Positions 8,860-18,429 of a stretch of DNA of 64,000 bases are shown here, piece by piece. The translations under genes were made by a program, and so were the position numbers. The first letter of the stretch is position 1, and the number at the start of each line of letters is the position of its first letter. The notes under the pieces were generated by a model. The model saw nothing but the letters and a program-made list of their open reading frames with translations. It had not been told where the DNA came from and did not search any database. Origin of the DNA: Bacteroides pyogenes DSM 20611 = JCM 6294 (GTDB lineage Bacteria > Bacteroidota > Bacteroidia > Bacteroidales > Bacteroidaceae); assembly GCF_000428105.1 (NCBI RefSeq), contig NZ_ATZH01000011.1, forward strand, positions 1-64,000, given 5' to 3'.

Positions 8860-11169
8860 TCAGAAAGGATATCCCACGGCAAAGTGGAAAGCAAAATCGC
8901 GGCTGAACTTGGGTGAAGTAAAAGGGTAACGATCTTTACCGCTTTCATAAACAGGATTAATCGCTTTCATTCCTCCATCGAAACGGAGAATAAAGAAATC
9001 CAGATCCAGTCGAAGTCCCAAACCGTAGGCTACAGCAATTTGCTTATAAAACTTATTGAATTTAAATACGCCTCCGGGCTGACTGTCGTAATTGCGAATG
9101 GTCCAGATATTTCCCGCATCCACAAACGCAGCTCCCTGAAATTTCCAAAACAAACGGCTCCGGTATTCGATGCTGGCATCCAGTTTAATGTCTCCCGAGC
9201 GCTCGAGCAAACTGTTCCTCTCTTCCGACTCTTTGAAAAACGAGCCCGGTCCCAACGTACGTACCCCCCATCCCCGTACACTATTTGCCCCGCCCGAAAA
9301 ATATTGTTTCTCAAACGGTATGGTTTTTGCGTTTCCGTAAGGAACCGCTACCCCAAGTCCTACATGAAAAGCGAACCAGTTTCTATGATCGATTCTTATA
9401 TTTTTTGAAAAATCGAATTCTCCCTTCATATATTGGGCGTAAGGAATTCCTAAAATAGCATATTCTCCATCGCTGTTCTTACGGATATGAGTCGCTTTCG
9501 ACAGAGCATACATAATATTTCCCGCCGATTCCAGATTGAAACGTATGGAATAAGAGTCGGAAGCTATTGTGTTGTTCAAGATAGAACGCCCCACACTGCT
9601 ATAGTAATAGTTATATCCCATATTAATAATCAGGCGATCCTGATAGCTGTATCTGAAAAGATCATTCTTGTCAATATAGACTTCTTTGAATTTTCCGGAA
9701 ATCCAAGGCAGATACAGGAAACCTATGTTTATCAGGTCGAACCGATGCTGAATTTTCTGCCGCCGGCTCCATTTATAACTCCAAAAGGCCGAAGCCATCG
9801 TGCGCGAGAATTCGGGGCGTATCTGATAATTATACTGTAACCCCACTTCGGTAGTGGCTCTGATTCTGCGTTTATAATCCGATGAAAGAAAAGGGAACAG
9901 GAAATTTGGGAAATTAATGCCGGTTTCCACTCCATATTCCGTGTAATTATTCTTGGAATATCCGGGCTGAAGTCCGGATATCACTTCATAAGCTCCTCTG
10001 AATTTAATCATAAAAGTCTCCGAACCGCGAAAGATATTCCGGTTTTGAAACGAAACAGAAGCGGCCGCTCCCAAATCTCCGGCAGAATTGGTTCCTTCTA
10101 CTTCAAAAGTAACGGATCTATGCTTGCTTTTAGTCAGCATCACATAGCAATTCAAGTCTGCGGTATCTTTTGCCGAGGTTTCGAGAAAACGGATATTGGT
10201 ATATTTCAAAGCGGAAAGACGACCGAAGTTGGAATAAGTTTGTTGCACATGCGACTCGTTATACATATCGCCCGGCGCAAAGCGCAGATTATCGACAAGC
10301 ACCTTGGGACGCAAATAAAGTTTATTCTGGTAATAGATGGGATATCCTTTATAATCTACCGAGTCGTTGATGTTCATACTGCTTGACAAAGACTGCAATA
10401 CATCATAATCGGTAATAAAATGAACCTTGCCAATCCGGTACTGTTTATGAGGCTGCATCGAATCGACGAGACTCGCTTTGAATCCTTGCAAATGTAACGT
10501 CAAATCCACCAGATAAGTACCTCGAACGGTATCGGCCGTATAGGCAATATAATCCTTATTGAACTTATAGTAACTGTTTCGCAACAAATAGCCGGTAATT
10601 CGCTGGCGTTCTTCATCCAAGACGTTCACGTCCAGATTCATCCCTCTTTTCAGCAGGCTGTTCGCCGAATCCGGTTTTAAAAGACCGGCTATCTTAGCAT
10701 CTTGTATATCGTATTTGACAGAATTCACCGTATAAGGTTTCCCTACTGTCACATCGAAGTACTGCTTGATCTTTTTCTTCTTGATTTTTGTGGAACGCTC
10801 CACTGTGGCGGCCATGTATCCCATGTTATGAACCGCTTTCGCTATTTCCTCCTGCGAGCGTTGCGCTTCTTCTTCGTTGTAAATCACCGGCGCGTCGCCG
10901 ATTCTACGCAGAAAACGGTTCCATTTCGTAGAGTCCCGCCCCGAAAGGTTATAAATATAGAGTTGGGTTTTAATAAGGCTGAACCATTTCGAATTCGGAT
11001 TCTGCCGCACATACATGCGCAAAGAAGAAGGGCGCACATCTTTATTGTCCGTACGGATACGCACTTCGTCGAGCAGATATGAACCTTCCGGCACAAACTT
11101 GGTGGAGGAACACGAAGCCAGTGAAAAAAGAATAGTTAAAGTCAAGAGTTTACGAATACGTTCCTTCAT
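8860..11169 (-). CDS. tamL: Translocation and assembly module lipoprotein TamL (Omp85 family)
   Basis: 769 residues. The N-terminus has a signal peptide with lipobox FSLASC, then STKFVPEGSYLLDEVRIRTDN, which is characteristic of the lipidated Bacteroidota version of TamA. Residues of about 25-330 form POTRA-like repeats. The C-terminal 400 residues are an Omp85 barrel with the loop-6 motif VRGW (GANSVRGWGVRTLGPGSF) and an aromatic C-terminal strand (FHFAVGYPF). The predicted role is insertion of outer-membrane proteins together with TamB, which is not in this window. A -7 element TATCTTTG lies on the minus strand at 11210-11217. It is divergent from the rRNA methyltransferase gene. Confidence 0.9.
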   Translation of the reverse strand: MKERIRKLLTLTILFSLASCSSTKFVPEGSYLLDEVRIRTDNKDVRPSSLRMYVRQNPNSKWFSLIKTQLYIYNLSGRDSTKWNRFLRRIGDAPVIYNEEEAQRSQEEIAKAVHNMGYMAATVERSTKIKKKKIKQYFDVTVGKPYTVNSVKYDIQDAKIAGLLKPDSANSLLKRGMNLDVNVLDEERQRITGYLLRNSYYKFNKDYIAYTADTVRGTYLVDLTLHLQGFKASLVDSMQPHKQYRIGKVHFITDYDVLQSLSSSMNINDSVDYKGYPIYYQNKLYLRPKVLVDNLRFAPGDMYNESHVQQTYSNFGRLSALKYTNIRFLETSAKDTADLNCYVMLTKSKHRSVTFEVEGTNSAGDLGAAASVSFQNRNIFRGSETFMIKFRGAYEVISGLQPGYSKNNYTEYGVETGINFPNFLFPFLSSDYKRRIRATTEVGLQYNYQIRPEFSRTMASAFWSYKWSRRQKIQHRFDLINIGFLYLPWISGKFKEVYIDKNDLFRYSYQDRLIINMGYNYYYSSVGRSILNNTIASDSYSIRFNLESAGNIMYALSKATHIRKNSDGEYAILGIPYAQYMKGEFDFSKNIRIDHRNWFAFHVGLGVAVPYGNAKTIPFEKQYFSGGANSVRGWGVRTLGPGSFFKESEERNSLLERSGDIKLDASIEYRSRLFWKFQGAAFVDAGNIWTIRNYDSQPGGVFKFNKFYKQIAVAYGLGLRLDLDFFILRFDGGMKAINPVYESGKDRYPFTSPKFSRDFAFHFAVGYPF

Positions 11170-11354
11170 ATGCGGTTGCCATCCAATACGATGGAAAATT
11201 TAATGCATACAAAGATAATTGATATTTCCAGATGCAAAAAATAACAGGATAAAAACTTTGAAAAGAAGAAAAATAAGAAAATCAGACAAATAAAAACAGA
11301 AAAGTAAAGACGGATTGCAAATATCTTTATAGCTTTGCCGTAAAGTATGACAGA

Positions 11355-12119
11355 ATGGGCACATTAAGCAAAAACAAAATCAAATATATCCGTTCGCTGG
11401 AAGTAAAGAAAGTACGAAAAGAAGAGCGTGTTTTTTTGGCGGAAGGGCCTAAGCTCGTAGGCGATCTGCTCGGACATTTCCACTGTCGCTTTTTAGCCGC
11501 TACTTCTTCATGGTTCCGAAAGCACACAAACGTCTCTGCCGATGAACTGATCGAAATTTCTTCGGAAGAACTTTCCCGCGCCAGCCTTTTAAAGACACCG
11601 CAAGAGGTACTTGCCGTATTCGAGCAACCGGTATATGAATTAAGCGATCGATTCGTCCGCCGTTCGCTTTGTCTGGCTTTAGACGATATTCAGGATCCGG
11701 GCAACTTGGGAACAATCATCCGGATTGCCGATTGGTTCGGTATCGAGCACGTCATTTGCTCGGCAAACACGGTGGATGTGTATAACCCCAAGACGATTCA
11801 GGCAACCATGGGGGCAATCGCACGAGTAAAGGTACACTACACTTCACTCCCCGAGTTTATCCGTTCATTAGGAGACGTTCCCGTATTCGGAACTTTTCTG
11901 GATGGAAAGAACATATACCAACAGCCTTTATCCGCTCATGGACTGATTGTGATGGGAAACGAAGGGAACGGGATAGGAAAGGAAACCGGAGAATTGATTA
12001 ACCGCCGCCTCTATATACCCAACTATCCGGAAGGGCAAGAAACATCCGAATCGCTCAATGTAGCCATCGCTACCGCAGTAATTTGTGCCGAGTTCCGGCG
12101 ACAGGCTGCATGGAAGTAA
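11355..12119 (+). CDS. SpoU/TrmH-family RNA 2'-O-methyltransferase
   Basis: 254 residues. The N-terminal RNA-binding part starts MGTLSKNKIKYIRSLEVKK. The SPOUT knot domain shows all three motifs: LDDIQDPGNLGTIIRIADWFG, IVMGNEGNGI and SLNVAIATAV. It should add a methyl group to a ribose in rRNA or tRNA with S-adenosylmethionine; the target base is not predictable. The 3' end overlaps the convergent hypothetical gene by 50 bases. A possible -7 element TAGCTTTG is at 11330-11337. Confidence 0.9.
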   Translation: MGTLSKNKIKYIRSLEVKKVRKEERVFLAEGPKLVGDLLGHFHCRFLAATSSWFRKHTNVSADELIEISSEELSRASLLKTPQEVLAVFEQPVYELSDRFVRRSLCLALDDIQDPGNLGTIIRIADWFGIEHVICSANTVDVYNPKTIQATMGAIARVKVHYTSLPEFIRSLGDVPVFGTFLDGKNIYQQPLSAHGLIVMGNEGNGIGKETGELINRRLYIPNYPEGQETSESLNVAIATAVICAEFRRQAAWK

Positions 12120-12522
12120 AATCGAAAGGATAAAATACGCAAGGGTACAAGAATATGCTTTCTTCTTTCAAGGCTTTTATCGTTGCCTGAAAGTGTCGGG
12201 ATGACTGCTCGCAACCATCTTGATGGTTGTGAGCAAAGCCCGCCGCCTTTTTTTCAAAGCCCGCCGCCTTTTTTTCAAAGCCCGCCGCCTTTTTTTCAAA
12301 GCCCGCCGCCTTTTTTTCAAAGCCCGCCGTGTTTTTTTTCAAAGCCTCCAATTGTTCTGCGGAAAACAAGGCAATCACTCCCGGAATCCATTCCACCGAC
12401 TCTACTTCATGCGTCAATGGAGCTATCGCTTCCACGAACCCTTCGTCGGAAACGGTTATGACTTGCTGTTTCAGGAACCCTGTACCGGGCAAATAAAGAT
12501 AATGGGAAGCAAAATGTTTCAT
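12070..12522 (-). CDS. Conserved hypothetical protein interrupted by AAGFEKK heptad repeats
   Basis: 150 residues. The N-terminal part (MKHFASHYLYLPGTGFLKQQ, then VESVEWIPGVIAL) and the C-terminal part (FYPFDFTSMQPVAGTRHKLL) look like the two ends of a small Bacteroides protein of unknown function that I recall next to DUF4296 genes. Between them lies an in-frame array of the heptad AAGFEKK, encoded by the 21-bp DNA repeat at 12235-12340. The middle of the protein may therefore be a recent expansion rather than a fold. It is the last gene of the lspA - DUF4296 group (9 bases after DUF4296), and its 3' end overlaps the methyltransferase gene. Confidence 0.55.
   Translation of the reverse strand: MKHFASHYLYLPGTGFLKQQVITVSDEGFVEAIAPLTHEVESVEWIPGVIALFSAEQLEALKKNTAGFEKKAAGFEKKAAGFEKKAAGFEKKAAGFAHNHQDGCEQSSRHFQATIKALKEESIFLYPCVFYPFDFTSMQPVAGTRHKLLR
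12235..12340. repeat. Tandem 21-bp repeat with phased T7 tracts (array A)
   Basis: Four exact units of 21 bases at 12235-12318 (AAAGCCCGCCGCC, then seven T and a C) plus a fifth, 22-base variant with GTG and eight T. The T7 tracts recur every 21 bp, i.e. two helical turns. The array lies in frame inside the hypothetical gene on the minus strand. The same unit, including the CACGG variant, occurs in opposite orientation at 34981-35080. Confidence 0.9.
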
Positions 12523-12531
12523 AATGAGGAA

Positions 12532-13605
12532 TCAGCGACGCGTTTGAGATCTCTGTTGGTGGATTCTGCGTTGATTTATTTCCCGCTCCTTTCTTTGCTG
12601 TTCCTGCTCTTCCTGAATATGGCGCTCCACTTCTATCTGTTCCTGCCTTTTTTCGGGACGAACGCCTGTGCGTCTGCGGTTCATTTCTTCGGGAGACAAA
12701 CGTATGGGAGTTTCTTTAGGCTCGGCTTGCTGCAAAGAATCGGAGGGTTGCGCAGAAGGTTGCTGCTTCAACGAGTCGGTTTTCAGTTTTTCCGCCTTAT
12801 TCACCGAGTCTCTCGCAGCGATGGAAAACGTGTCCGTACAATGATAGCGAAGAAGGCTGAACCGGTCCGCCAACAGCGTTCCTCCTTGCAACGAATCGTT
12901 CGATGCATAATAAATAAAACCTTTCACTTCTCTTATCGTACCCAAAGTATCGGCAAACAGACGTATCCGGTAAACACCCGGGCCATCTATATGTTCCAAA
13001 CGGCTGATCGTATCTTTGTCGTATACGATCTGCATCGCCATGGCAGCCCCTCCGGTCGAGTCCGCAGGCATCGTATGCAGGAAATGATACCGTGCCTCCC
13101 AAACCAATGTGTCGCGGTCTTTGTAATTCGAGTCGCCCGGCAACACGAACGTATAATAATTATTCAACTTTTTGCCGGTCAGCCGCAACATCCGCCTCCA
13201 AGGCCATACATCTATACTATCCCCCGGCTCGCTCATCTTCGGCTTTTTGTCGCGTAGCGCAATCAGATGATTTATTTCATCCTGATTGGCTTTCATCCGT
13301 TTATTGATTTTCTCATAAATTTTGGAAAGGACTTCCGTATTTCGCGTGTACCAGACAAGGGAAGAGTCGAACACGGCTTCCGTAGTGCCGTACTTTTGAA
13401 ATACAGCGTCAATGTACAACACCTTTTTATAGCTTTCGTTATAAGGCAGATAATCGCCCATGGCTTTTGCAATATGATAATCATAAAGCAAGTTCTCCAT
13501 TTCCGGCTCCGACAATACATTGTCGGGTCTTTTCACTTTGCATGCCGTTAAAGAAAACGCAAGAAACGAAACGAAACACAGATGAAACCAAAATTTATTT
13601 TTCAT
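12532..13605 (-). CDS. DUF4296 lipoprotein
   Basis: 357 residues. Signal peptide with lipobox SLTAC, then VKRPDNVLSEPEMENLLYDYHIAKAM, the DUF4296 start, with two further helical segments up to residue 120. The C-terminal 90 residues are charged and glutamine-rich (QEEQEQQRKEREINQRR), probably disordered. Function unknown; the domain is widespread in Bacteroidota. The gene overlaps the end of lspA by 11 bases, which suggests translational coupling and fits its being a lipoprotein made alongside the lipoprotein signal peptidase. Confidence 0.85.
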   Translation of the reverse strand: MKNKFWFHLCFVSFLAFSLTACKVKRPDNVLSEPEMENLLYDYHIAKAMGDYLPYNESYKKVLYIDAVFQKYGTTEAVFDSSLVWYTRNTEVLSKIYEKINKRMKANQDEINHLIALRDKKPKMSEPGDSIDVWPWRRMLRLTGKKLNNYYTFVLPGDSNYKDRDTLVWEARYHFLHTMPADSTGGAAMAMQIVYDKDTISRLEHIDGPGVYRIRLFADTLGTIREVKGFIYYASNDSLQGGTLLADRFSLLRYHCTDTFSIAARDSVNKAEKLKTDSLKQQPSAQPSDSLQQAEPKETPIRLSPEEMNRRRTGVRPEKRQEQIEVERHIQEEQEQQRKEREINQRRIHQQRSQTRR

Positions 13606-14254
13606 TGCTTACAGCCGCTTTTTCATCTCTACGGGATGAATGACAAGATTCGTTCAGGTATTTACTATAGAAAATCAATAAGGCGATAATGCCGCAACTG
13701 ATGGCGGCGTCCGCAAAATTGAAAATCGGGCTGAAAAAGATGAAATGCTCTCCTCCCACAAACGGCATCCATGCCGGCCAATTGGTTTCAATAATCGGGA
13801 AATAGAACATATCTACCACTTTCCCGTAAAACCAACCGGCATATCCCCCGTCGTGGGGCATGAAAGAGGCTATCTGAGAATGGGTACTTTCATTGAAAAC
13901 GACACCATAGAAAACACTGTCGATGATATTTCCCAAAGCGCCCGCCAGAATCAAAGAAACACAAACGATATATCCGGTTTTGAATCCTCGTTTGACAATT
14001 CTGTAAAGATACCAGCCGATAAGTCCGACGGCAAAAATACGAAAAGTAGTCAGAAAGAGCTTTCCGATAAATTCCATACCGAAAGCCATGCCGTTGTTCT
14101 CGGTAAAATAGATATAAAACCAATCGGTCACTCGGATACTTTCGTGCCAATACATGTGAGTTTTAACCCAAATCTTGATTATCTGGTCGATAATCAGTAC
14201 GGAAAAGATAATGAGCAGGGCCGTTCTCCCCTTCGTAAAAAAATTCTTCATCAT
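13595..14254 (-). CDS. lspA: Lipoprotein signal peptidase (signal peptidase II)
   Basis: 219 residues with four membrane segments. The catalytic aspartates are in GNIIDSVFYGVV and FNFADAAIS, both at the expected places, and NNGMAF is the usual periplasmic motif. It cleaves the signal peptide of diacylated prolipoproteins in the inner membrane. The C-terminal tail (SSRRDEKAAVSNEK) is longer than in Escherichia coli LspA (164 residues), common in Bacteroides. It lies downstream of the dksA-like gene and ileS on the same strand. Confidence 0.95.
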   Translation of the reverse strand: MMKNFFTKGRTALLIIFSVLIIDQIIKIWVKTHMYWHESIRVTDWFYIYFTENNGMAFGMEFIGKLFLTTFRIFAVGLIGWYLYRIVKRGFKTGYIVCVSLILAGALGNIIDSVFYGVVFNESTHSQIASFMPHDGGYAGWFYGKVVDMFYFPIIETNWPAWMPFVGGEHFIFFSPIFNFADAAISCGIIALLIFYSKYLNESCHSSRRDEKAAVSNEK

Positions 14255-14297
14255 TTTTAATTGTCAAAATTACAAACTGCGGACTACAGGCAAAACA

Positions 14298-14348
14298 ACG
14301 AGCTACAAGTTGCCGTGCGTAAATATTGCGCAGCTACTTGTAGCTCGT
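14298..14348. repeat. Intergenic 13-bp inverted repeat between lspA and the dksA-like gene
   Basis: ACGAGCTACAAGT at 14298-14310 is the perfect reverse complement of 14336-14348, with a 25-base loop. No clear T run follows on either strand, so it is more like an mRNA-processing or repeat-derived hairpin than a standard terminator. Confidence 0.7.
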
Positions 14349-14371
14349 CACTCGTAGCCTTCAGCTATCTG

Positions 14372-14752
14372 TTATCTTTTACCGCTGTTTTTAGCTTCGA
14401 TGCTCAATGTAGCATGAGGAACAGCGCGCAAACGTTCTGCAGGAATCAGTTTTCCCGTTTCGCGACAGACACCGTAGGTTTTATTCTCTATACGAACCAA
14501 AGCGGCCTGCAATCCTTGGATGAATTTCAACTGGCGTTGTGCCAGGCGTGTCGTTTCTTCTTTAGAAAGCGTATTGGCTCCTTCTTCCAACACCTTATAT
14601 GTGGGAGAGGTATCGTCGGTGTCATTGCCATCCAATCCCATCAGGCTCATTTTCAACTGTTCGTAATCACGCTGAGCCAACTCCAATTTATCCATTATGA
14701 TGGCACGGAACTCCTCGAGCTCCGCATCCGAATATCTGGTTTTTTCTGCCAT
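14372..14752 (-). CDS. DksA/TraR-family protein lacking most zinc-finger cysteines
   Basis: 126 residues: an N-terminal coiled coil (residues of about 10-75, SDAELEEFRAIIMDKLELA onward), then the C-terminal finger region YGVCRETGKLIPAERLRAVPHATLSIEA. In classical DksA this region holds four zinc-binding cysteines (CxxC-x17-CxxC); here only the first remains. It should bind the secondary channel of RNA polymerase and modulate transcription of rRNA and amino-acid genes, perhaps with ppGpp. Cys-poor DksA-like proteins exist elsewhere, so the loss need not inactivate it. It follows ileS by 42 bases on the same strand. Confidence 0.85.
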   Translation of the reverse strand: MAEKTRYSDAELEEFRAIIMDKLELAQRDYEQLKMSLMGLDGNDTDDTSPTYKVLEEGANTLSKEETTRLAQRQLKFIQGLQAALVRIENKTYGVCRETGKLIPAERLRAVPHATLSIEAKNSGKR

Positions 14753-14794
14753 ATCTTTACTGGTTTAAAAGGTTAATCAATATTTCATTCAGTA

Positions 14795-17700
14795 TTATTC
14801 TTTCATTACATCTACAAACAACGAAAAATCATCGAAACTAAGTTCTACCCCATCTTTTACTTCGTCCGACAATTCGAGAGAGGTGCCTAAAACTTGGTTG
14901 CAAATATAGCCATTATATTCATTTACCGCATCATCTGTTTGCTTATTTTTCGAGATTGTGATTTTAATCTTGTCGGTTATCTCGAATCCGCTCGATTTTC
15001 GTATGTTCTGAATACGATTTACTAGTTCGCGGGCAATGCCTTCACGGCGAAGTTCTTCTGTAACCACTACTTCGAGCGCCACGGTCAGTTTGCCTTCGTT
15101 GGCAACCAACCAGCCGGGAATATCTTCGCTGATGATTTCCACATCCGACGCTTCGATTGTCGCTTCCATTCCGTCCAACGACAAGGTGTAACGGCCGTCT
15201 TTTTCCAACCGGGCAATGGCTTCCTGAGACATTTCGGCTACGGAAGCGGCAACCGCCTTCATCTGCTTTCCGAATTTGGGTCCCATCTTCTTAAAGTCGC
15301 ACTTCACTTTCTTCACCAGAATGCCCTGAGCATCGTCAACAAACTTAATGTCTTTTACATTCACCTCGCTCATGATCAGGTTTTTCACTGCCTCGATGTG
15401 CATTTTTTGCTCTTCATCCACCGCCGGTATCATAATGCATTGCAGCGGTTGACGCACTTTGATATTGACTTTACGGCGCAAAGCCAATACCATGGAGGTG
15501 ACATCCTGCGCCATCTTCATACGGGCTTCCAATTCTCCGTTGATCATTTCTTCCCGGTATTGCGGGAATTGGGCCAAATGAACGGAAACAACCTGCTCAT
15601 GGCCGGATGCGGCAATCAAATCGGTATAGAGACGATCGGCATAGAACGGAGAGATAGGAGCCATCAATTTGGCTACGGTTTCAAGGCAAGTATACAATGT
15701 CTGATAGGCGGAGAGCTTATCTTGCGTGAATTCGCCTCCCCAAAAACGTTTGCGGTTGAGACGCACGTACCAGTTAGACAAATTGTCGTTCACAAAATCG
15801 GCAATCAACCGGCCTGCCTTAGTAGGCTCATATTCGTTGTAGCAGTTGTCTACTTCCTTAATCAGGCTATTCAGCACCGATAAGATCCAGCGGTCGATTT
15901 CCGGACGCTCTTCCATCGGCACATCCGCTTCTTTATATTCGAATCCGTCTACATTGGCGTAAAGCGCGAAGAACGAATATGTATTGTACAGTGTTCCGAA
16001 GAATTTGCGGCGGACCTCCTCTACTCCCTCCACATCGAACTTCAGGTTATCCCACGGGGAAGCATTGGTAATCATGTACCAACGCAACGGGTCGGAACCG
16101 TATTTCTCGATAGTGGCGAACGGATCGACCGCATTGCCCAAGCGCTTCGACATTTTGTTTCCATTCTTGTCGAGCACCAGTCCGTTGGAAATAACCGCTT
16201 TATACGAAACACTGTCGAAAACCATGGTCGCAATGGCATGCAAAGTAAAGAACCAACCGCGTGTCTGGTCCACTCCTTCGGCAATGAAGTCGGCGGGATA
16301 TACCTGGCGGTTGTCCAACAACTCTTTGTTTTCGAACGGATAATGGATTTGAGCGTAAGGCATGGAACCCGAATCGAACCAAACGTCGATAAGGTCGGAT
16401 TCGCGCTTCATGGGGCGGCCATCTTTAGAAACGAGAATAATATCGTCGACATACGGACGGTGAAGGTCGATCTTGTCATAGTTCGCTTCGGTGTATTCGC
16501 CCGGCACGAAACCTTTTTCCTTGTACGGATTCGACTTCATGAATCCGGCAGCCACCGATTTCTCTATTTCGTTATAAAGTTCTTCTACAGACTCGATACA
16601 TTTTTCGTCCGAATGATCTTCTGTGCGCCAGATAGGAAGCGGCGTTCCCCAATAACGCGAACGGCTCAGGTTCCAGTCGTTCAGATTCTCCAGCCATTTG
16701 CCGAAACGTCCGGTTCCGGTAGATTCCGGTTTCCAGTTGATGGTCTTATTCAGTTCCATCATCCTTTCCCTGCAAGCAGTGGAACGGATAAACCAGCTGT
16801 CGAGCGGATAATAAAGTATCGGTTTGTCCGTACGCCAGCAATGCGGATAATTGTGAACATGCTTTTCGATCTTGAAAGCCAGATTGCTCATCTTCATCAT
16901 CATGACAAGGGCGATATCCAGCGACTCCGCCGCCTGCGCCGCGTTCTCGTCGTACTTTCCGTCGACGGTAAACTGAGGATCGTAAGCGTTCTTCACCCAT
17001 GCTCCCTGATATTCCTTATATTTGTCTGCATCTATACATTCTTTGACGAATGTTTCGTCCAGTTCATCGAGAGTATAGAATTTGCCGGTGAGATCCACCA
17101 TCGGGCGGGTCTCCCCTTTTTTATTAATCATGAAAAGAGAAGGGATGCCTGCCGCACGTGCCACATTGGCGTCGTCGGCACCGAAAGTAGGCGCGATGTG
17201 TACGATACCCGTACCGTCTTCCGTCGTTACATAATCGCCGGGAATGACACGGAAACCGTTATCGCTTCTCGTCCAGTTTCCTTCTTCGGATACTTCTACC
17301 GGCTTCACCCATGGAATCAACTGTTCGTATTCCATGCCGATAAGGTCGGTACCTTTATATTCGGCTATTACTCTGAAAGGTACGAGCTTGTCTCCCGCTT
17401 TATAATCTTCGAGCTTCAGCTCGGCAGCCTTCGGATTGAAGTGCGCGTTCAGCAACGCTTTTGCCAGAATCACGGTGATGGGATCGCCTGTATAGGCATT
17501 GTACGACTGCACGGCAACGTAATCGATTTTCGGTCCTACGCAGAGTGCCGTATTCGAGGGCAGCGTCCACGGAGTCGTAGTCCAGGCGATAAAATAAGGA
17601 GTTCCCCATCCGGCCATTTCCGCTTTGGGATTTTTTATCTTAAACTGAGCGACAACAGTGGTATCTTTTACATCGCGATAGCATCCGGGCTGGTTCAACT

Positions 17701-18283
17701 CATGAGAGCTCAGGCCTGTTCCCGCAGCCGGCGAGTAAGGCTGAATGGTATATCCCTTGTATAGCAAACCTTTCTTGTAGAGCTGTTTCAGCAGCCACCA
17801 CAAGGTTTCGATATAACGGTTGTCGTAGGTGATGTAAGGATGCTGCATATCCACCCAATACCCCATTTTATGTGTCAGATCTTCCCACTCTTTGGTGTAC
17901 TTCATCACCTCCTTGCGGCAGGCGGCATTATATTCGGCAACGGAAATCTTTTTTCCGATATCCTCTTTCGTAATGCCCAACGCTTTTTCCACGCCCAACT
18001 CCACAGGAAGACCATGCGTATCCCAACCGGCTTTACGCTTTACCTGGTATCCTTTCATCGTTTTGTAACGGCAAAAGATATCTTTAATGGTACGAGCCAT
18101 TACGTGGTGAATACCCGGCATACCGTTTGCCGAGGGGGGTCCTTCGAAAAAAACAAACGAAGGACAGCCTTCACGTTCTGTCATACTTTTGGCGAAAACA
18201 TGGTTCTCGTCCCATTTCTTCAATACCTCTTTGTTCACCTGAGAGAGGTCAAACTGCGAATACTCAGTAAATCTCTTACCCAT
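14795..18283 (-). CDS. ileS: Isoleucyl-tRNA synthetase
   Basis: 1,162 residues, the long form. Class I signatures: HIGH-type PGIHHVMART near residue 55-65 and KMSKRLGN in the second half. The editing domain (CP1) lies between them with TTPWTLPSNTALCVG. It charges tRNA-Ile and edits valine. The C-terminal anticodon-binding part runs from about residue 780. A -7 element TAACTTTG lies on the minus strand at 18349-18356. The gene heads a run ileS - dksA-like - lspA - DUF4296 - hypothetical, all on one strand with small gaps. Confidence 0.97.
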   Translation of the reverse strand: MGKRFTEYSQFDLSQVNKEVLKKWDENHVFAKSMTEREGCPSFVFFEGPPSANGMPGIHHVMARTIKDIFCRYKTMKGYQVKRKAGWDTHGLPVELGVEKALGITKEDIGKKISVAEYNAACRKEVMKYTKEWEDLTHKMGYWVDMQHPYITYDNRYIETLWWLLKQLYKKGLLYKGYTIQPYSPAAGTGLSSHELNQPGCYRDVKDTTVVAQFKIKNPKAEMAGWGTPYFIAWTTTPWTLPSNTALCVGPKIDYVAVQSYNAYTGDPITVILAKALLNAHFNPKAAELKLEDYKAGDKLVPFRVIAEYKGTDLIGMEYEQLIPWVKPVEVSEEGNWTRSDNGFRVIPGDYVTTEDGTGIVHIAPTFGADDANVARAAGIPSLFMINKKGETRPMVDLTGKFYTLDELDETFVKECIDADKYKEYQGAWVKNAYDPQFTVDGKYDENAAQAAESLDIALVMMMKMSNLAFKIEKHVHNYPHCWRTDKPILYYPLDSWFIRSTACRERMMELNKTINWKPESTGTGRFGKWLENLNDWNLSRSRYWGTPLPIWRTEDHSDEKCIESVEELYNEIEKSVAAGFMKSNPYKEKGFVPGEYTEANYDKIDLHRPYVDDIILVSKDGRPMKRESDLIDVWFDSGSMPYAQIHYPFENKELLDNRQVYPADFIAEGVDQTRGWFFTLHAIATMVFDSVSYKAVISNGLVLDKNGNKMSKRLGNAVDPFATIEKYGSDPLRWYMITNASPWDNLKFDVEGVEEVRRKFFGTLYNTYSFFALYANVDGFEYKEADVPMEERPEIDRWILSVLNSLIKEVDNCYNEYEPTKAGRLIADFVNDNLSNWYVRLNRKRFWGGEFTQDKLSAYQTLYTCLETVAKLMAPISPFYADRLYTDLIAASGHEQVVSVHLAQFPQYREEMINGELEARMKMAQDVTSMVLALRRKVNIKVRQPLQCIMIPAVDEEQKMHIEAVKNLIMSEVNVKDIKFVDDAQGILVKKVKCDFKKMGPKFGKQMKAVAASVAEMSQEAIARLEKDGRYTLSLDGMEATIEASDVEIISEDIPGWLVANEGKLTVALEVVVTEELRREGIARELVNRIQNIRKSSGFEITDKIKITISKNKQTDDAVNEYNGYICNQVLGTSLELSDEVKDGVELSFDDFSLFVDVMKE

Positions 18284-18429
18284 GAGTTTATTTATCTATT
18301 TAACTATTTTACAATTACCGTTTTAGGAATATCCCATTTTTAAGGGTGCAAAGTTACAAAAAACATTTATTTACTGATATAAAGACGAAAGGAAAAAATA
18401 AAATTCTTCTGTTTCCCGATCATTCGGAA

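Noticed and set aside
12235..12340. CRISPR array
   Set aside because: Units are directly adjacent with no unique spacers and there are no cas genes. The same applies to arrays B, C, D and E.
12220..13257. A 345-residue open frame on the plus strand over DUF4296
   Set aside because: Antisense to a gene with signal peptide and recognised domain; its start is a translation of repeat array A.
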